64,000 bases of DNA from Chionoecetes opilio (lineage: Eukaryota; Arthropoda; Malacostraca; Decapoda; Majidae). The position numbers were made by a program, and so were the translations under genes. This document shows, piece after piece, positions 1 through 9,765 of this stretch (position 1 is the first letter of the stretch; each line of letters starts with the position of its first letter). The DNA lies in assembly GCA_016584305.1 (NCBI GenBank), contig JACEEZ010009483.1:591001-655000 (forward strand). Direction: 5' to 3'. The notes beneath the pieces were generated by a model. That model worked only from the letters and a program-made list of their open reading frames with translations. It was not told where the DNA came from and did not search any database.

Positions 1-690
1 ATGAAATATCGGCATAGTTTAGCTTTTACTTACTTTTCTTCTGTTAATCTATCCTTCCTACCCACATGATCTGCTTTCTTCCCCTCCTCCTCTCCTTCTC
101 CTCCTTTTCTATCTCCTCTTTGTTTCCTTAATGAGCCGTATTTTCAATCATTACAGTTATAAGTAACATATCTACACGTAACAAATTAGGAACTAGGAAT
201 AATATTTTTATGAATCATACCCAAAATCACTACAATTAGCTCTTTTCTACTAGTCAAAAAAATTTCAACATGAGGTGTATTGAATGGAGAGGAAAAAAAG
301 ACAGCTAGTTTAGAGTCGACGCAGATTGAAGGCAGAGTGAAATACAGTGACGCAGAGTGACGCAGAGTGACGCAGAGTGAGCGCTCAAGACATAGCAGTG
401 CACGTGGGAGTATATATATTGATGTAAATAGATCATTGGAGCTTTGCAGTGACCTATTACTCTAATCTGGCATAGCTGCAGTGAAGGAGAACCAAGGGCG
501 TGTTGTGCGTGAGGAGAGGAGGAATTAAGGTCACGTGAAATGATGAAGGGGATTAGATGATTATTTGATAATTAACAATGAAAGAGGGTACAGAGTGAGG
601 AAAAACAGATAGAGAGAGAGGGAGGGAGAGAAAGTGCCAATGTCGAGGAGAGGAGGAAGACGGTGAAGGTCAGTTTGCAGCCCAGCTATG
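1..690. other. Upstream region of the plus-strand crustin, no gene seen
   Basis: This is AT-rich sequence with no open frame of note. A 10-bp unit (CGCAGAGTGA) is repeated three times at 351-380. A short GA-rich patch lies around 610-655. It is the likely distal promoter of the crustin that follows, but no specific enhancer site can be supported by eye. Confidence 0.5.
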
Positions 691-697
691 TATAAAG
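691..697 (+). promoter_or_regulatory. TATA box of plus-strand crustin
   Basis: TATAAAG lies about 30 bases upstream of a short non-coding exon that ends in a good splice donor (AAAG/GTAACG at 772/773). The predicted transcription start is about 720-725. The call rests on spacing and on the clear donor; no initiator motif is strong enough to fix the start exactly. Confidence 0.65.
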
Positions 698-720
698 GGT
701 CGCTTCCGTTGCAGGGTACC

Positions 721-992
721 ACATCTCACCCTGCAGTGTTCTCTCCCTCGTGTCACAGCCAAGCAACGAAAGGTAACGCCGCTCAGACACGACTCACAAC
801 ACACCTCAGTAACGACTCATGACTCAAGTATGACCACCACGTCCCCTGAACGTATACCTTGACTTTACCACGACGCATGACTCAGGCAAGACTCGCGACT
901 CTCCGATACCCTTATGACTCGCGACGCATTGAAATACGGGTCATGCCATATTGACTTTCACCACTAAGGATTCCTCTTTTGCCCCGCAACAG
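721..992 (+). other. Non-coding exon 1 and 5'UTR intron of the plus-strand crustin
   Basis: Exon 1 (about 721-772) is untranslated. The intron is 773-992: donor GTAACG, acceptor GCAACAG, ending on the base before the start ATG. The minus-strand crustins at 3165, 7452 and 11745 have exactly this architecture, which supports the model. Confidence 0.65.
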
Positions 993-1976
993 ATGAAGGT
1001 GGTGACGCTCCTCATGGTGGTGGGCGTGGTGCTCGCGGCGACCGAGAAGAAGGCAACGTCTGGCGGAGGGAAGGCCAGCACGAGGTTCCTCGGAGGGTCT
1101 CAAGGCTTCAATCCTGGAGGACAAATCGGACATCAAGCGGTCAGTTCCATTGGGCTCGGAGGACATCATGTGACCAGTTCCGTGGGACTCGGGTTCGGTT
1201 CTGGAGGACTCGGTGGACATCACGCCATTAGCTCTGGAGGACCCTTCGGGGGACATGCAATCTCTGGAGGGTTAGGGGGACAACACGGGATCTTTGGAGG
1301 ATACGGGGGAAGTCACGGGATCTCTGGAGGTCTCGGAGGACATCACGGGATCTCTGGAGGATACGGGGGAAGTCATGGGATCTCTGGAGGATACGGGGGA
1401 AGTCACGGGATCTCTGGAGGTCTCGGAGGACATCACGGGATCTCTGGAGGATACGGGGGAAGTCATGGGATCTCTGGAGGATACGGGGGAAGTCACGGGA
1501 TCTCTGGAGGATACGGGGGAAGTCACGGGATCTCTGGAGGATACGGGGGAAGTCAAGGGATCTCTGGAGGATACGGGGGAAGTACTCCCTTAATTTCTGG
1601 AGGACTCGGCGGGCATCACGCGCTCGGATCTCACGTTGGTGTGGGTGTGGGCGGCCATGGCTTGGGTGGCATTGGAGGCATTGGAGGATACCCGTCACCT
1701 ATCGCTCCACCCAGCACCTGCCGCTACTGGTGTCGGACTCCCAAGGGTCAGGCTTACTGCTGCGAGGACAAGAGTCAAGCCCCAAGCCCGGCCGGGGTGG
1801 TGAAGCCTGGCCTGTGCCCTCCAGTGCGTCCTGTCTGTCCCCACACCCGGAGCTTCCTGCCCCCTGCGTCCTGCTCCAACGATGGCGGCTGCAGCGGTTA
1901 CGACAAGTGCTGCTTTGACACCTGCCTCCAGCAACATGCATGCAAGGCCCCGATACAGCACGGCATCGCATACTAA
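993..1976 (+). CDS. Glycine-rich type II crustin (WAP-domain antimicrobial peptide)
   Basis: A secreted innate-immune peptide of 327 residues in one coding exon. Residues 1 to about 15 (MKVVTLLMVVGVVLA) form a signal peptide. A long Gly/His/Ser-rich region follows to about residue 230, then a four-cysteine segment (C-x3-C-x8-CC) and an eight-cysteine WAP core including DKCCFDTC. This signal, Gly-rich, Cys-rich, WAP order defines type II crustins, which are known from haemocytes and act against bacteria; some WAP domains also inhibit proteases. The Met at 993 was chosen over one at 951 because 951 lies inside the 5'UTR intron and gives no signal peptide. The Gly region is a near-perfect 30-bp tandem repeat and is much longer than usual for the family, so allele length probably varies. 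Activity and expression are inferred. Confidence 0.92.
   Translation: MKVVTLLMVVGVVLAATEKKATSGGGKASTRFLGGSQGFNPGGQIGHQAVSSIGLGGHHVTSSVGLGFGSGGLGGHHAISSGGPFGGHAISGGLGGQHGIFGGYGGSHGISGGLGGHHGISGGYGGSHGISGGYGGSHGISGGLGGHHGISGGYGGSHGISGGYGGSHGISGGYGGSHGISGGYGGSQGISGGYGGSTPLISGGLGGHHALGSHVGVGVGGHGLGGIGGIGGYPSPIAPPSTCRYWCRTPKGQAYCCEDKSQAPSPAGVVKPGLCPPVRPVCPHTRSFLPPASCSNDGGCSGYDKCCFDTCLQQHACKAPIQHGIAY
1261..1587 (+). repeat. 30-bp coding minisatellite in the crustin Gly-rich region
   Basis: About eleven 30-bp units encode alternating ten-residue blocks of the type GGYGGSHGIS and GGLGGHHGIS. Units at 1351-1440 and 1441-1530 repeat as higher-order groups. Third-base differences are few, which points to recent unequal exchange. 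The periodicity keeps several other frames open, but those frames are by-products. Confidence 0.9.
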
Positions 1977-2122
1977 GTGGAGGCGTCCATCACACTCCTC
2001 CCGCTCCTTCCTGTGATCCTCCACAGTACTCTTCAGGGAAAAGATAGTGTCTCTTTTTCCGTGTTGAGGAAAAAGCATTTGCCTCTTTTTCGCTATGAGA
2101 TAGATATTTATTTGGTATTCTT

Positions 2123-2128
2123 ATTAAA
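2123..2128 (+). promoter_or_regulatory. Poly(A) signal candidate of plus-strand crustin
   Basis: ATTAAA about 150 bases after the stop codon, with a second ATTAAA at 2130-2135. No closer AATAAA is present. The 3'UTR would be about 170-190 bases. Confidence 0.5.
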
Positions 2129-2262
2129 CATTAAACTATGTATTTTTTTTCTCTCTCTTCTTCCCTTATTCAACGTGTATAGACTGATTTCCATCATAGA
2201 ACCCTGCAATTTGTCTCTGTGTCCAGATGCACAGCACAGACTGCAGCTGCAACATAACACAG

Positions 2263-2628
2263 CTGCAACAACAACAATAACACCAACAACAACAACAACA
2301 TAAAACAGCAACAGCAGTTTACTACTACTACTACTACTATCACTCTTACCACTACTACTACTACTACTATTAGTACTACTACTCCTACTACAGTTTACAA
2401 CTATACAACTACAATTATAATTACTAGTATCCACTACGCACTAATACTGATAATAGTAATGATACAGCAATAATGATACGATGAAAATGGTACAATAGCG
2501 ACAATAACAATGACAATGATGACAACAATGATTATAGTTATCTTAATTGATAATGATATTAATTAAGAATGATAGGAATAAGAAAAATGGGATTGATAAC
2601 AATGATAACAAAAATAATAATGATAATA

Positions 2629-2659
<31 letters not shown>

Positions 2660-2690
2660 AAAAAATAATGATAATGATAATATTGATAAG
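2263..2690. repeat. Trinucleotide-rich simple sequence
   Basis: Runs of (ACA)n, (CTA)n and AAT/GAT-type repeats fill the gap between the two crustin classes. The AAT/GAT tract reaches the left edge of the first 4.29 kb repeat unit at about 2673. The open frames here are low-complexity and not credible genes. Confidence 0.8.
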
Positions 2691-3068
2691 CCAAACAATC
2701 CTCAGCTTGCCAAGACGCCCTGCCCCGCGCGGAGGAAGGAAACGCACCACATCCTCGATCATCCCTGAAATATTCCTACAACACCCGCACATCACGGGGG
2801 CTTACTGTTACTGTCATCACCACAGGAGTGTAGTGTTCGCCCTGATGATGTCCCCCTCTAGCAGTACTGTTACAGGGTGGAGCCAGGGCCACACAGCCTG
2901 CTCGGGCGCTGCCTTGACTGCAGGTTGGCGCGTCCTTACAGCGGCTGGAGGAGGTTTTGTCCCGCAAGGATTATAGTAAGATTCATGAGAGCTCTTTTTG
3001 TTTTGTTTTTATTCATAAGCGAAACATTATTCAACAAACACGAAATAATCACAAGAAAATCATGTATA

Positions 3069-3074
3069 TTTATT
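3069..3074 (-). promoter_or_regulatory. Poly(A) signal of crustin copy 1
   Basis: AATAAA on the minus strand, about 90 bases beyond the stop codon at 3165. It is conserved at the same distance in copy 2 (7356-7361) and copy 3 (11649-11654). Confidence 0.6.
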
Positions 3075-3164
3075 TGATCATCAATAGATCTCCCTGCTAA
3101 GCCTTCATCACCAACTTATGTAGTTAACGTTGTTTTGTTGGGAGGCAAAAAAGTAAAATTCTTC

Positions 3165-3602
3165 TTAGCGGCCGTAGATATTGCCGCCGTGTCCACCGTG
3201 TATGCCGCCCTGGCCATGTCCACCGTGTATGCCGCCCTGGCCATGTCCACCTACACCGCCATGTCCCCCGTACAGTGGTGGTTTACATGTGTGATGGCCA
3301 AGACATCTGTCAAAGCAGCACTTGTCGGTGTAGCCGGCGCAGTCACCGTCGTGCGCACAGGTGGTGGGGGCGCCGAAGAACCTGGTGGGGGGGCACACGT
3401 CGCGCACTACGGGGCACCGGCCTCCCTTTACCGTCGGTCTGCTCTGGCCGGCAGGAACAGGGTCGTGTACGTCCTTGCAACAGTAACTTTGACCCTCAGG
3501 AGTGCGACACCAGTAGGAGCATGAAGCGGGCGCATTCTGCAGGTAAGCGGGCGCCACACACGCCACCAACACCACCACTGCCACTGCCTGGAGCGACACC
3601 AT
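3165..3602 (-). CDS. Crustin with C-terminal Gly/His tail, array copy 1
   Basis: A secreted crustin-type peptide of 145 residues. Residues 1 to about 19 (MVSLQAVAVVVLVACVAPA) form the signal peptide. A four-cysteine segment (CSYWC, YCC) and an eight-cysteine WAP core with DKCCFDRC follow, and after the last cysteine (HTCKPP) comes a tail of about 35 Gly and His residues ending NIYGR. Type I crustins normally end near the WAP domain, and type II crustins carry Gly repeats before the cysteines, so this order is unusual. Compared with copies 2 and 3 it has one extra nine-residue Gly/His repeat (a 27-bp duplication) and one extra Ala in the WAP loop (DCAGY against DCGY). The start is fixed by a splice acceptor (GATATTGCAG) that abuts the ATG. 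An antimicrobial role is inferred from the family; metal binding by the His-rich tail is speculation. Confidence 0.9.
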   Translation of the reverse strand: MVSLQAVAVVVLVACVAPAYLQNAPASCSYWCRTPEGQSYCCKDVHDPVPAGQSRPTVKGGRCPVVRDVCPPTRFFGAPTTCAHDGDCAGYTDKCCFDRCLGHHTCKPPLYGGHGGVGGHGQGGIHGGHGQGGIHGGHGGNIYGR

Positions 3603-3636
3603 CTGCAATATCGACACATCTATGGAACCACACTCA

Positions 3637-3656
3637 TACACACACACACACAAACA

Positions 3657-3705
<49 letters not shown>

Positions 3706-3712
3706 CACACAT
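3637..3712. repeat. (CA)n microsatellite in crustin copy 1 intron
   Basis: An interrupted CA tract abutting the SINE on its 5' side. Its counterparts are at 7893-7968 and 12187-12264, with slightly different lengths. Confidence 0.9.
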
Positions 3713-3716
3713 GGGT

Positions 3717-4012
3717 ACTCCGTATACAGTGTATGGGTAGCACGCTCGGTTCACAACCGTAAAGTCCCGGATTCGATCCCCGGAGCGAATAAAGATAAGT
3801 GGTCTCTTTAAAACCCGAGCCCCTGTCCACCCAGCAGTGAATGGGTACCGGATGTTAGCCGGAGGTTTGAGATTGAGACCCGCCTTCCAGATGGTTTCGG
3901 CCAACACTAAGCACTAATGAAGTAAATTTAAAATATAGCTATGGAGACGAGGCCATACGAGTGTAGCTCAGGCCCTGAAAATACAACTAGATGAATACAA
4001 CTAGATAAATAC
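3717..4012 (+). mobile_element. tRNA-derived SINE, copy 1
   Basis: A tRNA-like head with a Pol III A-box region (GGGTAGCACGCTCGG, about 3735-3749) and a B box (GGATTCGATCCC, 3769-3780), then a unique body and a tail containing two ACAACTAGATRAATAC units. The putative anticodon loop TTCACAA would give CAC, resembling tRNA-Val, but the anticodon stem is mismatched, so this is not a functional tRNA. The tail matches the 3' end of a LINE found at 53.4-53.6 kb. Copies 2 and 3 arose by the segmental duplication, not by separate insertion. Confidence 0.8.
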
Positions 4013-4115
4013 ATGAAGTTATTTCAACAATGTCTCAAGATGGGGACAGAGGCTCACCTTTCAGCAGCCTCGGAGTCAGCGGGCAGACTTGGTGGACAGC
4101 GAAGTCGTGCTCGGG

Positions 4116-4122
4116 TTTTATA
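4116..4122 (-). promoter_or_regulatory. TATA box of crustin copy 1
   Basis: TATAAAA on the minus strand, about 60 bases upstream of the splice donor of the non-coding first exon. The predicted start of transcription is about 4091. The element is identical in copies 2 and 3. Confidence 0.65.
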
Positions 4123-5503
4123 GGTTGGCTGGCCGATTGCCACGCAAGGTTGCCCCTACATCCTTCAGTTGCCTATAACCTCTTGCCAAAACGTTGAAGC
4201 TTTTTATAAGTCACACCACCATTAGCTATGAAGCCAAAGGAAGGTATTTGTATAACGGAAAAGCGCCCACGATACAACAACTAACACACAAGTATAAGCT
4301 AATTTATGTTTGCAGTGCTACCATGCAGACATTCCTATAGCTTATGTCATTTTTTTTCTTCATATACAGTACCGAATTTTTTCCCCAGACGAGGCGAGGA
4401 GGGGGGAGGAGGGACAGGGTTACAGCAATAGCTGGCCCGCCCACCCGCCCTGTCACCAAGGACCACTGGGGAGGAGAAGCCTGCTGGCGAGGGCTTCCTG
4501 CTCCGCTACAGCCACTACATGAGGCTTCGGGTTTGCAACATGGCAGGGATTTACGTCTCAGCCTGGAAAATTCCACCGAGACAGAAAGACGAATTTAGAC
4601 GTTGCATAGGAACGCGGGTTCTTTTTTTTTTTTTTTACACGTAGTACTTATACCGTGTATGTATTAATTGAGTCGATTTTGCAGATTTCTAGGATGCTAC
4701 TTTCTTATTAATGCTATCTACTGCAGTCGTTGTTATCATTGTTACTGTTCTTGTTCTCAATGTTGAAGTTGAAAGACGCACTCACGTGCGCAGAAAGTTC
4801 CTGGGAGCAGCTAGTCGAGCTTCATTCTAACGACGCAGGACATTTTAGACAATCCCCTCGTCATGGAGGTGTGACTCGCTCCTGAATACATCCAAAGACA
4901 CTCTACAGTAAGAGTGTCTTTGATACATCTCAGGACTCTGCGGTCATTGATGGGGAGGTTTGAGAATGACGCAACACTACCACCTGCTCAGGACAAACAC
5001 CGATTTCTTCACCCCATATTTTCGGTTATTTTGTCTAATATTTCCAAGTGACACAATTTTTTTTTTCATATAGATCGACACAAAGGAAATATAATTGTAT
5101 TTCCTCTTAGAACATTGCCCCAACCTCCATACTGCTTATCAGCTCAGTCTCTTAGCTGGTGTGCCTGGGCAAAATGTTTCGCAAAATGCAGATCAAGGAA
5201 TCGATAATGACTTGATTTAACCGAAATATTCTGCAAATGAACTTTGAAATGTGCAAGCAATCATTAAGTAAGAGATTACACATTTTGAAAAATTATTGTA
5301 CATCTCACCTTAAAAGTTCATTGTAACATTGCATTATTATAACATCATTTTATTACTGGCTCAAATTCAAGTTTATCATACAAACCATGTTCATGCGGGT
5401 AGTGGACATACCAAACACGAAGGGGGAAACGAAACACGGAAGAAACTAATAAAGCATTACATCATTTTGGATAAAACTTATACTTTACACTGTTATCATG
5501 AGG

Positions 5504-5507
<4 letters not shown>
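4123..5507. other. Crustin copy 1 upstream and inter-element DNA, no gene seen
   Basis: About 1.4 kb without a credible coding region. A short perfect hairpin (AAAGACACTCT, 6-base loop, then its complement) lies at about 4899-4926 and is kept in all three units. The right break of unit 3 corresponds to about 4946 here, just after this hairpin. Confidence 0.6.

Positions 5508-5541
<34 letters not shown>
5508..5541. repeat. (CA)n microsatellite
   Basis: Pure CA tract; the counterpart in unit 2 (9766-9815) is longer. Confidence 0.95.
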
Positions 5542-5544
<3 letters not shown>

Positions 5545-5560
5545 TCGCTGTCTGAGAGTG

Positions 5561-5948
5561 GTGCGCACCATAAAGGTCCGACCTTGGTCTATATAGAATG
5601 GTCGGCCTACGGGGGAAACCAAAATGAGACGCCTCGGCGCAGTGACGTCACGTGGAGGTAAACAGCCAGCAGGTTCCGACAAGCAAACACCCGCAGTCCA
5701 GGTTTGACCGGGGCGATGAGAGGACAGGGACGGAGTGTCCTGCTTCCCGCTCGCCTCCTCCTTCTCCTCCTCCTCATTCTTCTCCTATTCCTCCTCCTCA
5801 TCCTCCACCAGCACAACCTTCATCTACTTCTCCTCCTGCTCCACCACCTCAATTACTCCTACTCCTCCACCTCCAACTACACTTCTACCTCCCTTTCTTA
5901 TGTTGCTGCTACTACTACTCTTAATAGTTATCCTTGTGTCACTATCAT

Positions 5949-6025
<77 letters not shown>

Positions 6026-6285
6026 CAGAAAGAGAGAGAGCACACCAACCATTCTATCACTCCCCTCTTTCCCTCCCATCCAAAATGCTCTCCCCTTACC
6101 TCTCCCTTTCCCCTCTCTCCTCCTCCTCCTCCTCCCTCTTGGCTAACCACAAACCGCCATATCCTTAGAGTCGGAGAGAGAGAGAGAGAGAGATATTCCC
6201 CCAAGTGACGTAGTCAAGAGCTGCGCGTAGGCCGACCATTCTATATAGACCAAGGGTCCGGCATTCGAGCCAACCTTTATGGTGG
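5561..6285. mobile_element. Inverted-repeat (foldback-type) element in unit 1
   Basis: About 50-bp inverted arms (left 5561-5610, right 6226-6285) share GGTCTATATAGAATGGTCGG and its complement. The interior is a CTC/TCC-rich stretch plus two (GA)n tracts. No transposase frame is present. A non-autonomous element is the likeliest reading, and no target-site duplication could be settled by eye. A second copy lies in unit 2 (9835-10574). Confidence 0.55.
5953..6040. repeat. (GA)n microsatellite
   Basis: Long GA tract inside the inverted-repeat element. In unit 2 the matching tract (10207-10266) is short, while the downstream one (10400-10472) is long, the reverse of unit 1. Confidence 0.95.
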
Positions 6286-6483
6286 TCGAGACCTTCTCCA
6301 AGGGTCGGGATTTTTTACTGACATAAGCGGGCAGTTACGTACTGTCCCCCTTGAGCAAGGGAATGGGGGGGATGTGGTGTGTAAGGTCCTAGCCTTACCT
6401 AGGTATCGGTCCTATGAGCTCTACAGTGTACAGAAAGATGCAAACTTTAATATCAATTTCAGTGGTATTCATGAAGCTCCTTC

Positions 6484-6573
<90 letters not shown>

Positions 6574-6585
6574 TAGAGAGAGAGA
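6484..6585. repeat. (GA)n microsatellite
   Basis: GA tract with a few interruptions; the unit 2 counterpart is 10769-10875 and pure. Confidence 0.95.
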
Positions 6586-6663
6586 TTTATTACATGACAT
6601 CACAGAGTTTACTCAAGAAAGTATGAAACCAAGGAGTCTCTTTCTAAAGTCAGTGAAATCTAG

Positions 6664-6959
6664 AAGTGTTTCTGAACTTTTTACCACTTTTTAAACTTTT
6701 TAGTAGTGGGTCCTTACCCCCATGCGCCCCCCCCCCCCCTTTACTTCTTCAACCAAAATATTTCAAAATAATCCTGAATCAGAAAGAAAAACTGAAAAAA
6801 TACATGTTTTTAGCACTTTTATTGTGCACAAAATCATTCATAAACACCTTGCATATACCCAGCAGATTTAGTTAGATCACGTTTAATGAAATACTTGGCA
6901 GTTCTTCCTTTTTCTCTGCATCACGCCCCCCTTGGTAATTACCAACGACCCCCCCCCCC
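6664..6959 (-). mobile_element. Truncated hAT-type MITE at the unit 1/unit 2 junction
   Basis: The sequence matches, in reverse orientation, the complete MITE at 50690-51007, including the AAGTGTTTCTGAAC terminal repeat and TTGGTAATTACCAA near the other end. It stops in a C run about 15 bases short of the expected second terminus, exactly where unit 2 begins. The same fused structure occurs at 10955-11252. Confidence 0.7.
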
Positions 6960-7451
6960 AATGATAATATTGATAAGCCAAACAATCCTCAGCTTGCCAA
7001 GACGCCCTGCCCCGCGCGGAGGAAGGAAACGCACTACATCCTCGATCATCCCTGAAATATTCCTACAACACCCGCACATCACGGGGGCTTACTGTTACTG
7101 TCATCACCACAGGAGTGTAGTGTTCGCCCTGATGATGTCCCCCTCTAGCAGTACTGTTACAGGGTGGAGCCAGGGCCACACAGCCTGCTCGGGCGCTGCT
7201 TTGACTGCAGGTTGGCGCGTCCTTACAGCGGCTGGAGGAGGTTTTGTCCCGCAAGGATTATAGTAAGATTCATGAGAGCTCTTTTTGTTTTGTTTTTATT
7301 CATAAGCGAAACATTATTCAACAAACACGAAATAATCACAAGAAAATCATGTATATTTATTTGATCATCAATAGATCTCCCTGCTAAGCCTTCATCACCA
7401 ACTTATGTAGTTAACGTTGTTTTGTTGGGAGGCAAAAAAGTAAAATTCTTC

Positions 7452-7858
7452 TTAGCGGCCGTAGATATTGCCGCCGTGTCCACCGTGTATGCCGCCCTGG
7501 CCATGTCCACCTACACCGCCATGTCCCCCGTACAGTGGTGGTTTACATGTGTGATGGCCAAGACATCTGTCAAAGCAGCACTTGTCGGTGTAGCCGCAGT
7601 CACCGTCGTGCGCACAGGTGGTGGGGGGGCCGAAGAACCTGGTGGGGGGCACACGTCGCGCACTACGGGGCACCGGCCTCCCTTTACCGTCGGTCTGCTC
7701 TGCTCGGCAGGAACAGGGTCGTGTACGTCCTTGCAACAGTAACTTTGACCCTCAGGAGTGCGACACCAGTAGGAGCATGAAGCGGGCGCATTCTGCAGGT
7801 AAGCGGGCGCCACACACGCCACCAACACCACCACTGCCACTGCCTGGAGCGACACCAT
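7452..7858 (-). pseudogene. Crustin copy 2, frameshifted in a G run
   Basis: This is the same gene as array copies 1 and 3, with the same start, signal peptide and cysteine-rich segment. The G run at 7644-7649 has six bases where the other copies have seven. The missing base shifts the frame just after the VCPP of the WAP core; translation then runs out of frame to a stop at 7511, losing five of the eight WAP cysteines and the Gly/His tail. The rest of the frame, 7452 to about 7645, is intact. All other elements (TATA box 8373-8379, donor 8315/8314, acceptor, poly(A) signal) are preserved. It may be a young pseudogene or a homopolymer error in the assembly, and the sequence alone cannot tell which. 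Confidence 0.8.
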
Positions 7859-7892
7859 CTGCAATATCGACACATCTATGGAACCACACTCA

Positions 7893-7912
7893 TACACACA
7901 CACACACAAACA

Positions 7913-7968
<56 letters not shown>
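7893..7968. repeat. (CA)n microsatellite in crustin copy 2 intron
   Basis: Counterpart of 3637-3712. Confidence 0.9.
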
Positions 7969-7970
<2 letters not shown>

Positions 7971-7973
7971 GGT

Positions 7974-8269
7974 ACTCCGTATACAGTGTATGGGTAGCAC
8001 GCTCGGTTCACAACCGTAAAGTCCCGGGTTCGATCCCCGGAGCGAATAAAGATAAGTGGTCTCTTTAAAACCCGAGCCCCTGTCCACCCAGCAGTGAATG
8101 GGTACCGGGTGTTAGCCGGAGGTTTGAGATTGAGACCCGCCTTCCGGATGGTTTCGGCCAACACTAAGCACTAATGAAGTAAATTTAAAATATAGCTATG
8201 GAGACGGGGCCATACGAGTGTAGCTCAGGCCCTGAAAATACAACTAGATGAATACAACTAGATAAATAC
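7974..8269 (+). mobile_element. tRNA-derived SINE, copy 2
   Basis: Paralogue of the SINE at 3717 created by the segmental duplication. The B box here is GGGTTCGATCC (8026-8036), closer to the Pol III consensus than copy 1. Confidence 0.8.
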
Positions 8270-8372
8270 ATGAAGTTATTTCAACAATGTCTCAAGATGG
8301 GGACAGAGGCTCACCTTTCAGCAGCCTCGGAGTCAGCGGGCAGACTTGGTGGACAGCGAAGTCGTGCTCGGG

Positions 8373-8379
8373 TTTTATA
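8373..8379 (-). promoter_or_regulatory. TATA box of crustin copy 2
   Basis: TATAAAA on the minus strand, in the same context and spacing as in copies 1 and 3. Confidence 0.6.
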
Positions 8380-9761
8380 GGTTGGCTGGCCGATTGCCAC
8401 GCAAGGTTGCCCCTACATCCTTCAGTTGCCTATAACCTCTTGCCAAAACGTTGAAGCTTTTTATAAGTCACACCACCATTAGCTATGAAGCCAAAGGAAG
8501 GTATTTGTATAACGGAAAAGCGCCCACGATACAACAACTAACACACAAGTATAAGCTAATTTATGTTTGCAGTGCTACCATGCAGACATTCCTATAGCTT
8601 ATGTCATTTTTTTTCTTCATATACAGTACCGCATTTTTTCCCCAGACGAGGCGAGGAGGGGAGAGGAGGGACAGGGTTACAGCAATAGCTGGCCCGCCCA
8701 CCCGCCCTGTCACCAAGGACCACTGGGGAGGAGAAGCCTGCTGGCGAGGGCTTCCTGCTCCGCTACAGCCACTACATGAGGCTTCGGGTTTGCAACATGG
8801 CAGGGATTTACGTCTCAGCCTGGAAAATTCCACCGAGACAGAAAGACGAATTTAGACGTTGCATAGGAACGCGGGTCTTTTTTTTTTTTTTTACGCGTAG
8901 TACTTATACCGTGTATGTATTAATTGAGTCGATTTTGCAGATTTCTAGGATGCTACTTTCTTATTAATGCTATCTACTGCAGTCGTTGTTATCATTGTTA
9001 CTGTTCTTGTTCTCAATGTTGAAGTTGAAAGACGCACTCACGTGCGCAGAAAGTTCCTGGGAGCAGCTAGTCGAGCTTCATTCTAACGACGCAGGACATT
9101 TTAGACAATCCCCTCGTCATGGAGGTGTGACTCGCTCCTGAATACATCCAAAGACACTCTACAGTAAGAGTGTCTTTGATACATCTCAGGACTCTGCGGT
9201 CATTGATGGGGAGGTTTGAGAATGACGCAACACTACCACCTGCTCAGGACAAACACCGATTTCTTCACCCCATATTTTCGGTTATTTTGTCTAATATTTC
9301 CAAGTGACACAATTTTTTTTTTCATATAAGATCGACACAAAGGAAATATAATTGTATTTCCTCTTAGAACATTGCCCCAACCTTCCATACTGCTTATCAG
9401 CTCAGTCACTTAGCTGGTGTGCCTGGGCAAAATGTTTCGCAAAATGCAGATCAAGGAATCGATAATGACTTGATTTAACCGAAATATTCTGCAAATGAAC
9501 TTTGAAATGTGCAAGCAATCATTAAGTAAGAGATTACACATTTTGAAAAATTATTGTACATCTCACCTTAAAAGTTCATTGTAACATTGCATTATTATAA
9601 CATCATTTTATTACTGGCTCAAATTCAAGTTTATCATACAAACCATGTTCATGCGGGTAGTGGACATACCAAACACGAAGGGGGAAACGAAACACGGAAG
9701 AAACTAATAAAGCATTACATCATTTTGGATAAAACTTATACTTTACACTGTTATCATGAGG

Positions 9762-9765
<4 letters not shown>

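Larger units (their letters stand above)
3603..4091 (-). other. Non-coding exon 1 and 5'UTR intron of crustin copy 1
   Basis: On the minus strand, exon 1 (about 4091-4058) ends with AAG/GTGAG. The intron (4057-3603, 455 bases) ends with TTGCAG directly before the ATG. It contains the (CA)n tract (3637-3712) and the SINE (about 3717-4012). The same sites are present in copies 2 and 3. Confidence 0.7.
2673..6959. repeat. Tandem unit 1 of the crustin segmental array
   Basis: First of three head-to-tail units with a period of 4287-4293 bases. It starts at AATGATAATATTGATAAGCC and ends in a C run within a truncated hAT-type MITE. From left to right it holds a minus-strand crustin, a (CA)n tract and SINE inside its 5'UTR intron, the crustin promoter, about 1.2 kb of non-coding DNA, and an inverted-repeat element rich in (GA)n. 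Most of the unit is nearly identical to unit 2; differences are mainly in microsatellite lengths and a few indels. Confidence 0.92.
7859..8348 (-). other. Non-coding exon 1 and 5'UTR intron of crustin copy 2
   Basis: Exon 1 ends at 8315 and the intron is 8314-7859. It has the same donor and acceptor as copy 1 and contains a (CA)n tract and SINE copy 2. Confidence 0.65.

Noticed and set aside
951..992. Upstream in-frame ATG for the plus-strand crustin
   Set aside because: It lies inside the 5'UTR intron and gives no signal peptide, while the Met at 993 directly follows the splice acceptor and starts a good signal sequence.
1228..1698. Long open frames antisense or in other frames of the crustin Gly repeat
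   Set aside because: The 30-bp period keeps several frames open; none has a plausible protein composition or motif.
3735..3790. Possible tRNA-Val (CAC) gene, three copies
   Set aside because: The Pol III boxes are clear, but the anticodon stem is mismatched, there is no proper acceptor stem, and the sequence continues into a SINE body and tail.
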